A DNA stretch of 64,000 nt from Gynuella sp050296195. GTDB taxonomy: Bacteria; Pseudomonadota; Gammaproteobacteria; Pseudomonadales; Natronospirillaceae. Below, in pieces: positions 35,453-44,834 of this stretch. Every line of letters begins with the position of its first letter. Within the stretch, counting starts at the first letter, position 1. The stretch is from NCBI RefSeq assembly GCF_050296195.1, contig NZ_JBNKRB010000067.1; one strand, given 5' to 3'. The translations under genes and the position numbers were made by a program. The notes beneath the pieces are model-generated. The model saw nothing but the letters and a program-made list of their open reading frames with translations, did no database searches and was not told where the DNA came from.

Positions 35453-36358
35453 TTATTCAAGCAAGGACTTGTTGGATAGCCTCTTTATAAACCACTCTAA
35501 AGCCTTTCCGTTGTTATCTTTTCTCCAGGCAAGTAGTAGTTTTCCCTGAGATGTTCGATTGTCCGATGTCTGTATTTCAACCAGAGAGCCATTTTCAAGT
35601 TCATTCTGAATTCTGAACTTCGGAAGGTAGCCTATTCCTAAACCGGCTACCTGAGCTTTTATTTTTTCTGTCATCCCTGGAACATAAAAATGCCTTTCCT
35701 GGTGGCTCAGCCCTGCTGACATGGTCTGAGTTTTTGTGGTGGAGTCGGGAATGACAACAACTGGAAACTTAGATAGCTCCTGGTGTGGAACGGGTTGCGG
35801 GTAGGTTGTCAGTGGATGATTTTGAGCTACAGCAAGGATAAATTCCATGTCGCCGACTTCCTTTGTTTCCAGGTGATCGGCGTCCAAGGGTAATCCTATT
35901 CGGGGAGCTATCAATAGGTTGGCATGGTTGTTTTGAATGCTTTCCCATGAGCCCGAGAGAGATTCTTCTTTCAGTTTTACTCTGACAAAAGGAGCTACAT
36001 TCTGAAACTCTTTGATAACAGGAAATAGTTGGGCAATATCTATAGTGGTGTCAAATACAACGGTGAAAACGACTTCCCAGCCATTTGCGACCTGCTTTGC
36101 ATTGGTTGCCAGGATATCCAGTTGGTCGAGTATTTTTTGTCCTTCCCTGAGCAATAGTTTTGCTGCATCTGTCATCTGGGCTTTATGCCCGGTTCTGTCA
36201 AATAGAGCCAAATTCAGGTCCTGTTCGACTTTTTGAATGGTATATGTGAGAGCCGAAGGGACTTTGTTGAGGGTTTCTGCTGCGGCCGCAAAGCTTCCAT
36301 GTCTATCAATGGCTTTGAGAGCGCGAAGAATGTCCAGAGTGATTGGGTTGTGTGGCAT
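35453..36358 (-). CDS. LysR family transcriptional regulator
   Basis: 301 residues. N-terminal winged helix-turn-helix (LRALKAIDRHGSFAAAAETLNKVPSALTYTIQKVEQDLNLALFDR, residues about 9-54), then the effector-binding domain with two periplasmic-binding-like lobes (ANLLIAPRIGLPLD, GLGIGYLPKF). It regulates genes in response to a small molecule. Neither neighbour is divergent from it, so context gives no target. It lies downstream of rpsT on the same strand but behind a terminator, so it has its own promoter. Confidence 0.9.
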   Translation of the reverse strand: MPHNPITLDILRALKAIDRHGSFAAAAETLNKVPSALTYTIQKVEQDLNLALFDRTGHKAQMTDAAKLLLREGQKILDQLDILATNAKQVANGWEVVFTVVFDTTIDIAQLFPVIKEFQNVAPFVRVKLKEESLSGSWESIQNNHANLLIAPRIGLPLDADHLETKEVGDMEFILAVAQNHPLTTYPQPVPHQELSKFPVVVIPDSTTKTQTMSAGLSHQERHFYVPGMTEKIKAQVAGLGIGYLPKFRIQNELENGSLVEIQTSDNRTSQGKLLLAWRKDNNGKALEWFIKRLSNKSLLE

Positions 36359-36440
36359 TGATACAAGCTAAATGGTTTAAGGGAAAACCATCATAATAAA
36401 CCATTGCCAATTTAAAGATAGGTTGTGGTTTGAAAACAGA

Positions 36441-36464
36441 AAAAGACCGGCATGCCGGTCTTTT
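36441..36464 (-). terminator. rho-independent terminator of rpsT
   Basis: A perfect 24-base palindrome, arms AAAAGACCGG and CCGGTCTTTT with CATG between them, directly after rpsT. The symmetric A and T ends let it work both ways. Confidence 0.9.
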
Positions 36465-36489
36465 GCAAAAATACCCGAAATATGTGCGA

Positions 36490-36759
36490 TTAAGCTGCTT
36501 TCAGGGATTTGATATGTGCGTTTAAACGAGCTTTGGTGCGCGATACTTTGTTTGGACTTAACATGCCTTTGCGGGCCATTTTGTCCAAAACAGGTTGTGC
36601 AGCAGTAAAAGCCTGTGTAGCCGCATCATAGTCTTTGCCTTCGATTTGGGCTTCTACTTTTTTGACGTAGGTACGCACCATGGATCGCAGGCTGGCATTA
36701 TGGGCGCGACGCTTAATGGCCTGACGAGCGCGTTTACGAGATCCAGCTGAGTTTGCCAC
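36490..36759 (-). CDS. rpsT: 30S ribosomal protein S20
   Basis: 89 residues from a GTG start with AAGGAG upstream (GTG-GCA-AAC, MANSAGSRKRARQ). Highly basic helical protein (RRAHNASLRSMVRTYVKKVEAQI, GMLSPNKVSRTKARLNAHI) binding 16S rRNA early in 30S assembly. It is divergent from murJ and ribF, the usual arrangement. Confidence 0.98.
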   Translation of the reverse strand: MANSAGSRKRARQAIKRRAHNASLRSMVRTYVKKVEAQIEGKDYDAATQAFTAAQPVLDKMARKGMLSPNKVSRTKARLNAHIKSLKAA

Positions 36760-36912
36760 GATCTGGCTCCTTGGGAATATCAGTTAGTTAAAAAGAGGGC
36801 GCGATTCTATTGATGCTTTCGGTCCTTGTCAAATAAGATTAAGTTCTTTTAACGTAGAGTGTTTCAGTTACACTTCGCGGCTCATCACGGTATTCATAAA
36901 CGGAATCACTCA

Positions 36913-38478
36913 TTGGCCAATACTATTAACTCGCCATCAACTCGAAAGGGGCTCTTCCGCTCGACGGTTGCAGTTGGTATGGGAACTCTCAGCTCAAGGG
37001 TATTGGGGTTGGTAAGAGATATTGTCATTGGCCATATATTTGGAGCCGGGGGGCAGATTGATGCTTTTCTGATTGCCTTCAAGATTCCTAATTTCCTGCG
37101 CCGACTGTTTGCGGAAGGGGCGTTTTCTCAGGCATTTATTCCGGTTTTGGCAGAGGTGAAGAAAGATTCAGGGCTGCCAGGAGTACGTGACCTGATGGCA
37201 CATATCTCTGCGTGGCTCGGTTTGTGGCTGCTGGTGGTCACTACTCTGCTAATAGTACTGGCGCCTTATGTGGCGATCATTTTTGCGCCAGGTTTTTGGT
37301 ATCACGGAGATCTTGTTAAGCTTGCACAAACAGCGGACACCATTCGTTTAGTATCGCCTTACCTGTTTTTTATTTCCATGACGGCCTTGTGTGGTGCTGT
37401 ATTAAATACATATGGCAACTTTGCCATACCTGCCTTCACACCTGTTTTGCTCAATGTTTGTTTGATATCTTTTGCTGTGTTTGGTTCTTCCTGGTTTGAA
37501 CCACCTATTCAGAGTCTGGCAATTGCCGTCCTGTTTGCCGGCATGGCGCAGCTGTTGTTTCAGCAGCCCTCCCTTTACCGACTTAATGTGCTTGTCAGGC
37601 CAAGATTGTCCTTTCAGCATGCGGGGGTTCGTAAAGTTGCCAAGCTTATGATCCCCGCTCTGCTAGGAGTCTCGGTCAGTCAGATAAATTTACTGTTGGA
37701 TACTGTGCTTGCATCTCTGCTGGTGGATGGCAGTGTTTCCTGGCTTTATTACTCTGACAGGTTGTCGGAGTTACCCTTGGGGGTTATCGGTATTGCTATA
37801 GCAACCGTGGTTTTGCCCGTATTGAGTAATACTCATATGGCGCAAGATGGTGAGCAGTTCCGGGCGACATTGGGGTGGGCTATTAAGCTGGTGGTATTTC
37901 TTGGGCTGCCAGCATCGGCGGCACTGTTTTATTTATCAGAGCCGTTGATTGCCACGATTTTCTATCATGGTGAAATGGATTTTCATTCTGTTGAAATGTC
38001 TTCGTTATCTTTAAGGGCTTATTCGTTAGGCTTGCTTGCCTTCATGTTGATCAAAGTACTGGCTCCTGGTTTTTATTCCAGGCAGGAGATGAAGACTCCG
38101 GTAAAAATAGCCGTTTGGTCTATGATTTTGAATATGGTGTTTAATCTAATGTTGGTGTACTGGCTAAAACATGTTGGTCTTGCCCTGGCTACTGCGTTAT
38201 CAGCATGGTTCAATGCAGCAGCTCTGTACTGGTTCTTGCGACGAGATATGACGTTTTATATAGGTAAAGATATCAGGGTCTTTCTGTTGAAAGTACTATT
38301 GGCATGTATGGTAATGATTGGGTCTCTGCACCTGCTGTTGCCTGTGCCACTGTTTTGGGAGAATCAGTCTGTTCTTGCCCGTATTTATGCGCTTTCTGGT
38401 CTGGTTTGTGTAGGAATCTGTGTATATTTTGCAGCGGTATGGGCTTTTGGTATCAGATTTCATCATCTGAAACGCTGA
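36913..38478 (+). CDS. murJ: lipid II flippase MurJ
   Basis: About 521 residues from a TTG at 36913. The frame extends to a GTG at 36859, and neither start has a strong ribosome site; the later one gives the usual short N-terminus before GLFRSTVAVGMGTLSSRVLGLVRD. About fourteen membrane segments of the MVF/MurJ family (GAGGQIDAFLIAFKIPNFLRRLFAEGAFSQAFIPV, YYSDRLSELPLGVIGIAIATVVLP). It flips the peptidoglycan precursor lipid II across the inner membrane. It is followed by ribF 55 bases later, the standard order. Confidence 0.95.
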   Translation: MANTINSPSTRKGLFRSTVAVGMGTLSSRVLGLVRDIVIGHIFGAGGQIDAFLIAFKIPNFLRRLFAEGAFSQAFIPVLAEVKKDSGLPGVRDLMAHISAWLGLWLLVVTTLLIVLAPYVAIIFAPGFWYHGDLVKLAQTADTIRLVSPYLFFISMTALCGAVLNTYGNFAIPAFTPVLLNVCLISFAVFGSSWFEPPIQSLAIAVLFAGMAQLLFQQPSLYRLNVLVRPRLSFQHAGVRKVAKLMIPALLGVSVSQINLLLDTVLASLLVDGSVSWLYYSDRLSELPLGVIGIAIATVVLPVLSNTHMAQDGEQFRATLGWAIKLVVFLGLPASAALFYLSEPLIATIFYHGEMDFHSVEMSSLSLRAYSLGLLAFMLIKVLAPGFYSRQEMKTPVKIAVWSMILNMVFNLMLVYWLKHVGLALATALSAWFNAAALYWFLRRDMTFYIGKDIRVFLLKVLLACMVMIGSLHLLLPVPLFWENQSVLARIYALSGLVCVGICVYFAAVWAFGIRFHHLKR

Positions 38479-38533
38479 AATTGGTGCTGGCTTTTCATAT
38501 AATCCGCCTTCCCCCGATTCTCTCAGGTAAATA

Positions 38534-39472
38534 ATGGAAATCATACGAGGTCTACATAATTTAAGAGCGCGCCATAAAGGTTGTGTGCTCACAATCGGGA
38601 ATTTCGATGGAGTGCATCGGGGGCATCAACAGATACTCAGGTCCACTGTTGTGACGGCACGGGATCTCAACGTGAATTCTGTGGTCATGATTTTTGAACC
38701 TCAGGCCAAAGAGTTTTTTGACTCCACAGGAGCTCCTGCTCGTCTGACAGGTTTTCGTGACAAAGTGTCCTTGATCAAAAAAACCGGCGTAGACTGTGTG
38801 CTTGTGATCAATTTCAATGCCCGTTTCCGTGCTTTGACGGCGAAAGCGTTTGTAGACGATGTTTTAGTTGGGCGACTTGGAATCAAGAGCCTGATCGTGG
38901 GAGACGATTTTCGTTTTGGGTGTGATCGCAGTGGTAATTTCGAATTTCTCAAACAAATGAGTATCGAGCACGCGTTCGAAATCAAAGACCACTCCACTTT
39001 TTTAAGCAATGATGGCCGGGTTAGTAGTACCCTGGTACGGGACAAGCTGGCTCAGGGGTGCCTGACGGAAGCATCAGAATTGTTGGGCTGGGATTACTCC
39101 ATGTCTGGGAAAGTGGTTCACGGCGCCAAACTCGGTCGTACGATAGGGGTGCCAACCGCTAACCTTCAGGTGAATGGATATAAATCCGCTCTGGAGGGAG
39201 TATTTCAGGTTGATTTGAAGCTGAGAGGATGCACTTATTACGGTGTAGCGAATATTGGCCCCAAACCGACACGGGATATCCATCATCCAAATTTAGAAGT
39301 TCACATCTTTGATTTTGATGAAGAAATATATGGCGAGCATCTGACCATTGTGTTCCGTCATTGGCTGAGAGCCGTAAAGAAATTTTCCAACATTGATGAA
39401 CTGAAAACACAAATTCAAGAAGATATCGCCCAGGCGCGACAACTTATAACCGCAGAAAGAGTAACCAGATAA
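38534..39472 (+). CDS. ribF: bifunctional riboflavin kinase/FAD synthetase
   Basis: 312 residues. N-terminal nucleotidyltransferase domain (GNFDGVHRGHQQIL, residues about 19-32; GDDFRFGCDRSGNFE) and C-terminal flavokinase domain (GKVVHGAKLGRTIGVPTANL; GVANIGPKPT; HIFDFDEEIYG). It makes FMN and then FAD from riboflavin and ATP. The ileS start follows five bases after the stop, so the two are probably translated from one message. Confidence 0.97.
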   Translation: MEIIRGLHNLRARHKGCVLTIGNFDGVHRGHQQILRSTVVTARDLNVNSVVMIFEPQAKEFFDSTGAPARLTGFRDKVSLIKKTGVDCVLVINFNARFRALTAKAFVDDVLVGRLGIKSLIVGDDFRFGCDRSGNFEFLKQMSIEHAFEIKDHSTFLSNDGRVSSTLVRDKLAQGCLTEASELLGWDYSMSGKVVHGAKLGRTIGVPTANLQVNGYKSALEGVFQVDLKLRGCTYYGVANIGPKPTRDIHHPNLEVHIFDFDEEIYGEHLTIVFRHWLRAVKKFSNIDELKTQIQEDIAQARQLITAERVTR

Positions 39473-39477
39473 AGATC

Positions 39478-42285
39478 ATGACCGATTACAAGTCGACTTT
39501 GAACCTGCCAAAGACAAGTTTCCCCATGAAAGCCAGCCTTCCTCAGCGCGAACCGGCTACGTTGAAGAGATGGCAGCAAATTGAGTTGTATCAGAAAATC
39601 CGGAATATCAGTGCCGGGCGACCAAAGTTCATTCTTCATGATGGCCCTCCTTATGCCAATGGTGATTTGCATCTGGGGCATGCGGTTAACAAGATACTGA
39701 AAGATTTTATTATTAAATCCCGTAGTGTTGCTGGATTCGATGCGCCTTATGTACCTGGTTGGGATTGTCATGGTTTGCCGATTGAGCACAAAGTCGAGAC
39801 CATGATCGGCAAAGCGGGCGATAAGGTTGATTACGAGACCTTCAGGAATGAGTGTCGCAAGTATGCTTACAAACAGATTGAACGCCAGAAAAAGGGCTTT
39901 ATCCGCATGGGGGTGTTTGGTAGTTGGGATAAGCCTTACCTGACCATGGATTACCAGACAGAGGCGGATATTATCCGTGCTCTTGGGCGCATAGCTGCAA
40001 GTGGGCACTTACACAAAGGGTATAAACCGGTTTACTGGAGTGTTGTTGGTGGCTCTGCTTTGGCTGAAGCAGAAGTGGAGTATCACGACAAGGTATCCAC
40101 ACAGCTTGATGTGGCGTACCCAGCATTAGACAGCAAAGCGGTCTTTGATAAGTTTAATGTTGCTGAAGAGGGCGATGTTGCCATTGTCATCTGGACGACA
40201 ACACCTTGGACGCTGCCTGCTTCACTGGCACTCTCTGTTGGTGATGATATTACTTATGTGCTGGTTCGAACTGATCAAGGTTTGCTGATTGTTGCCAAGG
40301 AACTGGCTGAGTCATTTAAGTCTAGAATTGCAGATGGGCAGTTTGATGTTCTGGCTGAATGTCAGGGACAGGCACTGGAAGGCCTGAAGTTCAAACATCC
40401 GTTCTATGATCGTGAAATACCTGTTTTGCTGGGTGACCACGTTACTCTTGATGCCGGTACAGGTATTGTGCATACCGCGCCTGATCACGGTATGGAGGAT
40501 TTCGCTGTCTGTAATAAATATGGCATTGAGACGATCAATCCTTTAAATGACAACGGCACATATCGTGACAATGTTGAACTCTTCGCTGGCGAGCACGTCT
40601 ATAAAGTTGACGATCATATTGTGGAAGTTCTGAAACAGCAGGGTGTGCTGTTGAGTGTCGGTAAACTGACCCACAGTTATGCTCATTGCTGGAGAACCAA
40701 AACCCCACTTATTTACCGTGCCACACCTCAGTGGTTTATTTCCATGGACAAAGCGGGTCTTAAGCAACAGGCCATGGATGCGATCAAGCAGATCCGTTGG
40801 GTACCTGCCTGGGGACAGAATCGTATCGAAGCAATGGTAGACCAGAGCCCTGACTGGTGTATTTCCAGACAAAGAACGTGGGGTGTCCCTATTGCTTTCT
40901 TTGTCCATAAAAACACCGGAGACCTGCATCCTGAAACGTCCAGGTTGATAGAGGAAGTTGCACAGCGAGTGGAGAAAGAGGGGATTAATGCCTGGTGGAA
41001 AATAGAGTCGCAGGAGCTACTCGGGGCTGAAGCTGATCAGTATGAGAAAGTCACGGATACATTGGATGTCTGGTTTGACTCTGGGGTGACTCACGATGCG
41101 GTACTTCGCAAGCGGGAGGAGTTGGGGCAATTTCCGGCAGATATATATCTGGAAGGTTCTGACCAGCACCGTGGATGGTTCCAGTCTTCATTGAAAACCT
41201 CTATTGCCATGAATGGTGTAGCACCCTACAAGCAAGTGTTGACGCATGGTTTCACCATTGATGAGAAAGGCCACAAAATGTCCAAGTCTTTGGGCAATGG
41301 TATAGAGCCACAACAAGTCATGGATACCTTAGGGGCAGACATTTTGCGGTTGTGGATTGCTGCGACCGACTATAGTGGTGACATGACAGCGTCTCAGGAA
41401 ATTCTGAAGCGTACTGCAGACTCCTATCGCCGTATTCGTAATACCAGTCGCTTTCTGTTGTCCAACCTTGAAGGTTTTGAGCCAGCAAAAGATCTGGTAA
41501 GCGATAAAGATTTGTTGAGCTTGGATCGTTGGATATTGCGTCGTACTGCAAAACTGCAGAGAGAGATCCAGAAGTCTTATGAAAACTATCAGTTTTTACA
41601 TGTGTACCAAAAGGTTCATAACTTTTGCGTGCTGGAGCTGGGCGGTTTTTATCTGGATATTATTAAGGATCGTCAATACACCATGCCATCTGAGAGTGTG
41701 GGACGACGCAGTTGTCAGACAGCCATGTACCATATCATCGAAGCTATGGTACGTTGGATTTGCCCGATCCTGAGCTTTACGGCAGAGGAAATCTGGACCT
41801 ATATCCCAGGTGAAAGATCTGAGTCGATATTTCTGGAAACCTATTACGAACCCATCCAGGACTTTTCTGAAGATCCAGATATGGACGATGCGTACTGGCG
41901 AAACATTATTGAAGTCAAGACAGCTGTAAACAAAGTGATTGAAACGGCTCGTAATGACGGAAAAGTAGGTGGGAATTTACAAGCCGTCGTACATCTATAT
42001 TGTGATGACCAACTTGCAGCTGACCTCGGTAAGCTTGGAGAAGAATTCCGTTTTGTGACGATTACTTCCGAGGCCCATGTTCATCCTCTGAGTGAAGCTA
42101 CGGCCGATGCAGTCAGTACCGATATCGAAGGTTTGAAGATCTCGATTCATGCGTCATCACATTCGAAGTGTGTGCGCTGTTATCACCATCGTGAAGATGT
42201 TGGACAGCATGCGGACCACCCGGAAGTATGCGGACGTTGTGTTGATAATATTGACGGGGCGGGTGAAATCCGCCGTTACGTCTGA
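39478..42285 (+). CDS. ileS: isoleucyl-tRNA synthetase
   Basis: 935 residues, class I synthetase. HIGH motif as HLGH (in YANGDLHLGHAVNK), CP1 editing domain (TTTPWTLPASLALSV), KMSKS loop (DEKGHKMSKSLGN), anticodon-binding helices, and a C-terminal zinc module (CVRCYHH and CGRCVDN). It charges tRNA-Ile. In most gammaproteobacteria lspA follows directly, but here the next gene is fkpB, 20 bases later. Confidence 0.98.
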   Translation: MTDYKSTLNLPKTSFPMKASLPQREPATLKRWQQIELYQKIRNISAGRPKFILHDGPPYANGDLHLGHAVNKILKDFIIKSRSVAGFDAPYVPGWDCHGLPIEHKVETMIGKAGDKVDYETFRNECRKYAYKQIERQKKGFIRMGVFGSWDKPYLTMDYQTEADIIRALGRIAASGHLHKGYKPVYWSVVGGSALAEAEVEYHDKVSTQLDVAYPALDSKAVFDKFNVAEEGDVAIVIWTTTPWTLPASLALSVGDDITYVLVRTDQGLLIVAKELAESFKSRIADGQFDVLAECQGQALEGLKFKHPFYDREIPVLLGDHVTLDAGTGIVHTAPDHGMEDFAVCNKYGIETINPLNDNGTYRDNVELFAGEHVYKVDDHIVEVLKQQGVLLSVGKLTHSYAHCWRTKTPLIYRATPQWFISMDKAGLKQQAMDAIKQIRWVPAWGQNRIEAMVDQSPDWCISRQRTWGVPIAFFVHKNTGDLHPETSRLIEEVAQRVEKEGINAWWKIESQELLGAEADQYEKVTDTLDVWFDSGVTHDAVLRKREELGQFPADIYLEGSDQHRGWFQSSLKTSIAMNGVAPYKQVLTHGFTIDEKGHKMSKSLGNGIEPQQVMDTLGADILRLWIAATDYSGDMTASQEILKRTADSYRRIRNTSRFLLSNLEGFEPAKDLVSDKDLLSLDRWILRRTAKLQREIQKSYENYQFLHVYQKVHNFCVLELGGFYLDIIKDRQYTMPSESVGRRSCQTAMYHIIEAMVRWICPILSFTAEEIWTYIPGERSESIFLETYYEPIQDFSEDPDMDDAYWRNIIEVKTAVNKVIETARNDGKVGGNLQAVVHLYCDDQLAADLGKLGEEFRFVTITSEAHVHPLSEATADAVSTDIEGLKISIHASSHSKCVRCYHHREDVGQHADHPEVCGRCVDNIDGAGEIRRYV

Positions 42286-42305
42286 TCTCTGTATATGAGT
42301 GAGAG

Positions 42306-42746
42306 GTGGATGTGAAAGTTGGTCCAAATACCACAGTGACATTGCATTTTGCCATTCGTCTACCGGACGGTGCAGAAGTGGACTCCAATTTCGGAGGTAA
42401 CCCTGCCGAGTTTAAGGTTGGGGACGGAAATCTGTTGCCTGGGTTTGAGGAAAGCCTGTTTGGTATGAGTGCTGGAGAACGTCGTTGTATTTCGATTCCG
42501 CCAGAAAAAGGTTTTGGAATGCCCAACCCTCAAAATCTGCAGCACTTTCAAAGAAGCCAGTTTGATGAACAGATGGAGATTCGGCCTGGTTTGGTTGTTT
42601 CCTTTTCTGATGCAGCCAATTCCGAGTTGCCCGGAGTGGTAAAAGAAGTCAACGAAGACAGTATCGTGGTCGATTTTAATCATCCCTTATCCGGTAAAAC
42701 GCTGGAGTTTGATGTGGAAATCCTGCGGGTCTGTGAGTCAGGTTAA
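42306..42746 (+). CDS. fkpB: FKBP-type peptidyl-prolyl isomerase (SlpA/FkpB)
   Basis: 146 residues from GTG at 42306; a second GTG at 42312 is possible. FKBP fold with inserted flap (VTLHFAIRLPDGAEVDSNF, LPGFEESLFGMSAGERRCISIPPEKGFG, VDFNHPLSGKTLEFDVEIL). Prolyl isomerase and chaperone. It sits between ileS and ispH, as usual apart from the missing lspA. Confidence 0.95.
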   Translation: MDVKVGPNTTVTLHFAIRLPDGAEVDSNFGGNPAEFKVGDGNLLPGFEESLFGMSAGERRCISIPPEKGFGMPNPQNLQHFQRSQFDEQMEIRPGLVVSFSDAANSELPGVVKEVNEDSIVVDFNHPLSGKTLEFDVEILRVCESG

Positions 42747-42752
42747 TAGTCT

Positions 42753-43700
42753 ATGAAATTGATGTTAGCGAACCCGCGTGGATTTTGTGCCGGAGTCGAC
42801 CGGGCCATCGATATTGTCAATCGCGCTCTGGATTTGTTTGGAAGCCCTTTGTATGTCCGCCATGAAGTGGTTCATAACCGCTTTGTGGTTGATGGCTTGC
42901 GTGAACGTGGTGCCGTGTTTGTCGATGAGTTGGACGAAGTGCCCGATGATCATATTGTCATTTTCAGCGCTCATGGTGTGTCTCAGGCTGTTCGCCGTCA
43001 GGCTGAACAGCGCGGTCTGAAAGTATTTGATGCCACGTGTCCACTGGTGACTAAGGTTCATTTGGAAGTGGCGAAATATAGTAAAGAGGGGATGGAGTGC
43101 ATTCTTATCGGCCATAAAGGACACCCAGAAGTCGAAGGAACAATGGGGCAATATGATGATGGCAATGGCGGAGCGATATATCTGGTAGAGTCTGAGCAGG
43201 ATGTCGCCAGGATGACGGTAAAAGATCCCTCTCGGTTGGCTTATGTTACGCAGACCACGCTGTCAATGGATGACACCGCTAAGGTAATTGATGCCTTGAG
43301 AGCTCAGTTTCCGAAGATCCATGGACCGCGTAAAGATGATATTTGCTACGCCACTCAAAACCGCCAGGACGCAGTGAAGACGCTTGCTCAGCATTGCGAT
43401 CTGGTGTTGGTCGTGGGCTCCACTAACAGCTCTAACTCAAACCGTCTGCGTGAACTGGCAGAAAGAATGGGTTGTGAGGCCTATCTGATTGATGATGCCA
43501 GCCAGATAAACCCCACATGGCTCAACAATAAGGTGTGTGTTGGTATTACTGCCGGTGCATCTGCTCCAGAGGTGCTGGTTCGTCAGGTTATTCATGGTAT
43601 TCAGCAGTATGTAGATACTGATGTCGTTCATCAAAACGGAATAGAGGAAAATATCACGTTTAGCTTACCTAAAGAGCTGCGCCTGGTTGATCAGGAATAA
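42753..43700 (+). CDS. ispH: 4-hydroxy-3-methylbut-2-enyl diphosphate reductase
   Basis: 315 residues. Three iron-sulfur ligand cysteines are visible (NPRGFCAGVDRAI, FDATCPLVTKVH, DICYATQNRQDAV), with the conserved AHGVS, GHKGHPEVEGTMGQ and GSTNSSNSNRL stretches. It performs the last step of the non-mevalonate isoprenoid pathway, giving IPP and DMAPP. It is last in the ribF-ileS-fkpB-ispH run, six bases after fkpB. Confidence 0.98.
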   Translation: MKLMLANPRGFCAGVDRAIDIVNRALDLFGSPLYVRHEVVHNRFVVDGLRERGAVFVDELDEVPDDHIVIFSAHGVSQAVRRQAEQRGLKVFDATCPLVTKVHLEVAKYSKEGMECILIGHKGHPEVEGTMGQYDDGNGGAIYLVESEQDVARMTVKDPSRLAYVTQTTLSMDDTAKVIDALRAQFPKIHGPRKDDICYATQNRQDAVKTLAQHCDLVLVVGSTNSSNSNRLRELAERMGCEAYLIDDASQINPTWLNNKVCVGITAGASAPEVLVRQVIHGIQQYVDTDVVHQNGIEENITFSLPKELRLVDQE

Positions 43701-43829
43701 AAGCGAGTAATACTTCACACTTCAAATCAAATCCTTCCACTGATCCTGCCTAACATTCCTTTCGTCGGTACCTTGGCGTTGTACTGACTGGTTTGATGTA
43801 TCTTATTGACAAACTTCTGGAGTTTGCCA

Positions 43830-44306
43830 ATGAGACAAAAAAACACCCGCGGATTTACGATTATTGAACTGATGATCACCATCGCAGTTGTTGCAATATT
43901 GGCGACTGTGGCGGCTCCGAACATGAGTGACTTCCTTCAGCGTAATCAAATGAATTCATATGTATTCGATGTTGTTGGAGCAATAGCAGCTACACGGTCT
44001 GAAGCAGTTACCAGAGGCGAGCGTGTTTCCTTTCAATCTAAAACCAATAATGACTGGTCGGATGGGTGGCAGATTGTCTTGAATTCTGACGCTTCGGTGA
44101 TCAGGGAAGGAGATGGGTTCCCCAGGGGATCATATGTGATGAACCTGACCGATAGTTCGGGAACGGCTATATATGCATTCAGCATTGACAGTCGTGGAAA
44201 GCGTTCCGGAAATGGGAATTTCTCTCTTCAGTTAAATGATGGGGCCGGGCACAGCAAGTCTCTGTCGATTCCCGTTTATGGCTCACCGATTGCCAAGCAG
44301 GAGTGA
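43830..44306 (+). CDS. fimT: type IV minor pilin FimT/FimU-like (GspH family)
   Basis: About 158 residues from the ATG at 43830, with CTGGAG upstream; the frame opens eight codons earlier. Class III leader MRQKNTRG, then FTIIELMITIAVVAILATVAAPNMSDF, the prepilin peptidase site and hydrophobic helix with Glu5. A GspH/FimT domain follows. It is probably part of the pilus-tip priming complex with PilV, PilW, PilX and PilY1 encoded next. It is the first gene of the pilin operon, 129 bases after ispH. Confidence 0.9.
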   Translation: MRQKNTRGFTIIELMITIAVVAILATVAAPNMSDFLQRNQMNSYVFDVVGAIAATRSEAVTRGERVSFQSKTNNDWSDGWQIVLNSDASVIREGDGFPRGSYVMNLTDSSGTAIYAFSIDSRGKRSGNGNFSLQLNDGAGHSKSLSIPVYGSPIAKQE

Positions 44307-44312
44307 TAAATC

Positions 44313-44825
44313 ATGAAGACATGTTCAAGACAGCATGGTGTTGGGATGATCGAAATTCTGGTGGCTTTGCTGGTTATTACCATCGGTTTGGTAGGTGCGA
44401 CAGGAATGAATGCGGTGGGGCTTAAAAACAGTGTTACTTCAATGAACCGTTCCAATGCCATGTTTCTGGCTAACTCTATCGCTGAAAAAATCAGAAGCAC
44501 AGGCCCTAACAGCATATATGTCAACCTATCCAGTCCAAGTAATCAGAGCTGCAATGGTGCATCGGTTAACTGCACTACCGATCAACTGGTGACGTTTTAC
44601 AAGTCAGAATGGTTGTGCCAATTGGGAGCTGGTGGAAGTGTCTGTAAGGATAATCTTAAGGTAGACGGAATTTTACCTGATGCCACAGGCAAAATAACGT
44701 TACTGGCAGACCAGAGTTACCAAGTTGAGATCACCTTCAGGGACACTATTGCATTCAATTCCGACGGCTCCAGAGACGCTGACGGCGCCCTTGTCACGTT
44801 GACTTCCGTCATTAATCCTAATTGA
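44313..44825 (+). CDS. pilV: type IV pilus minor pilin PilV
   Basis: 170 residues. Leader MKTCSRQHGVG, then MIEILVALLVITIGLVGATGMNAVGL, the PilV-type N-terminus with Met at position 1 of the mature protein and Glu near position 3 (the spacing differs slightly from major pilins). The globular part has paired cysteines that could form disulfides. It lies six bases after fimT, before pilW. Confidence 0.92.
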   Translation: MKTCSRQHGVGMIEILVALLVITIGLVGATGMNAVGLKNSVTSMNRSNAMFLANSIAEKIRSTGPNSIYVNLSSPSNQSCNGASVNCTTDQLVTFYKSEWLCQLGAGGSVCKDNLKVDGILPDATGKITLLADQSYQVEITFRDTIAFNSDGSRDADGALVTLTSVINPN

Positions 44826-44834
44826 AGGGTATTT

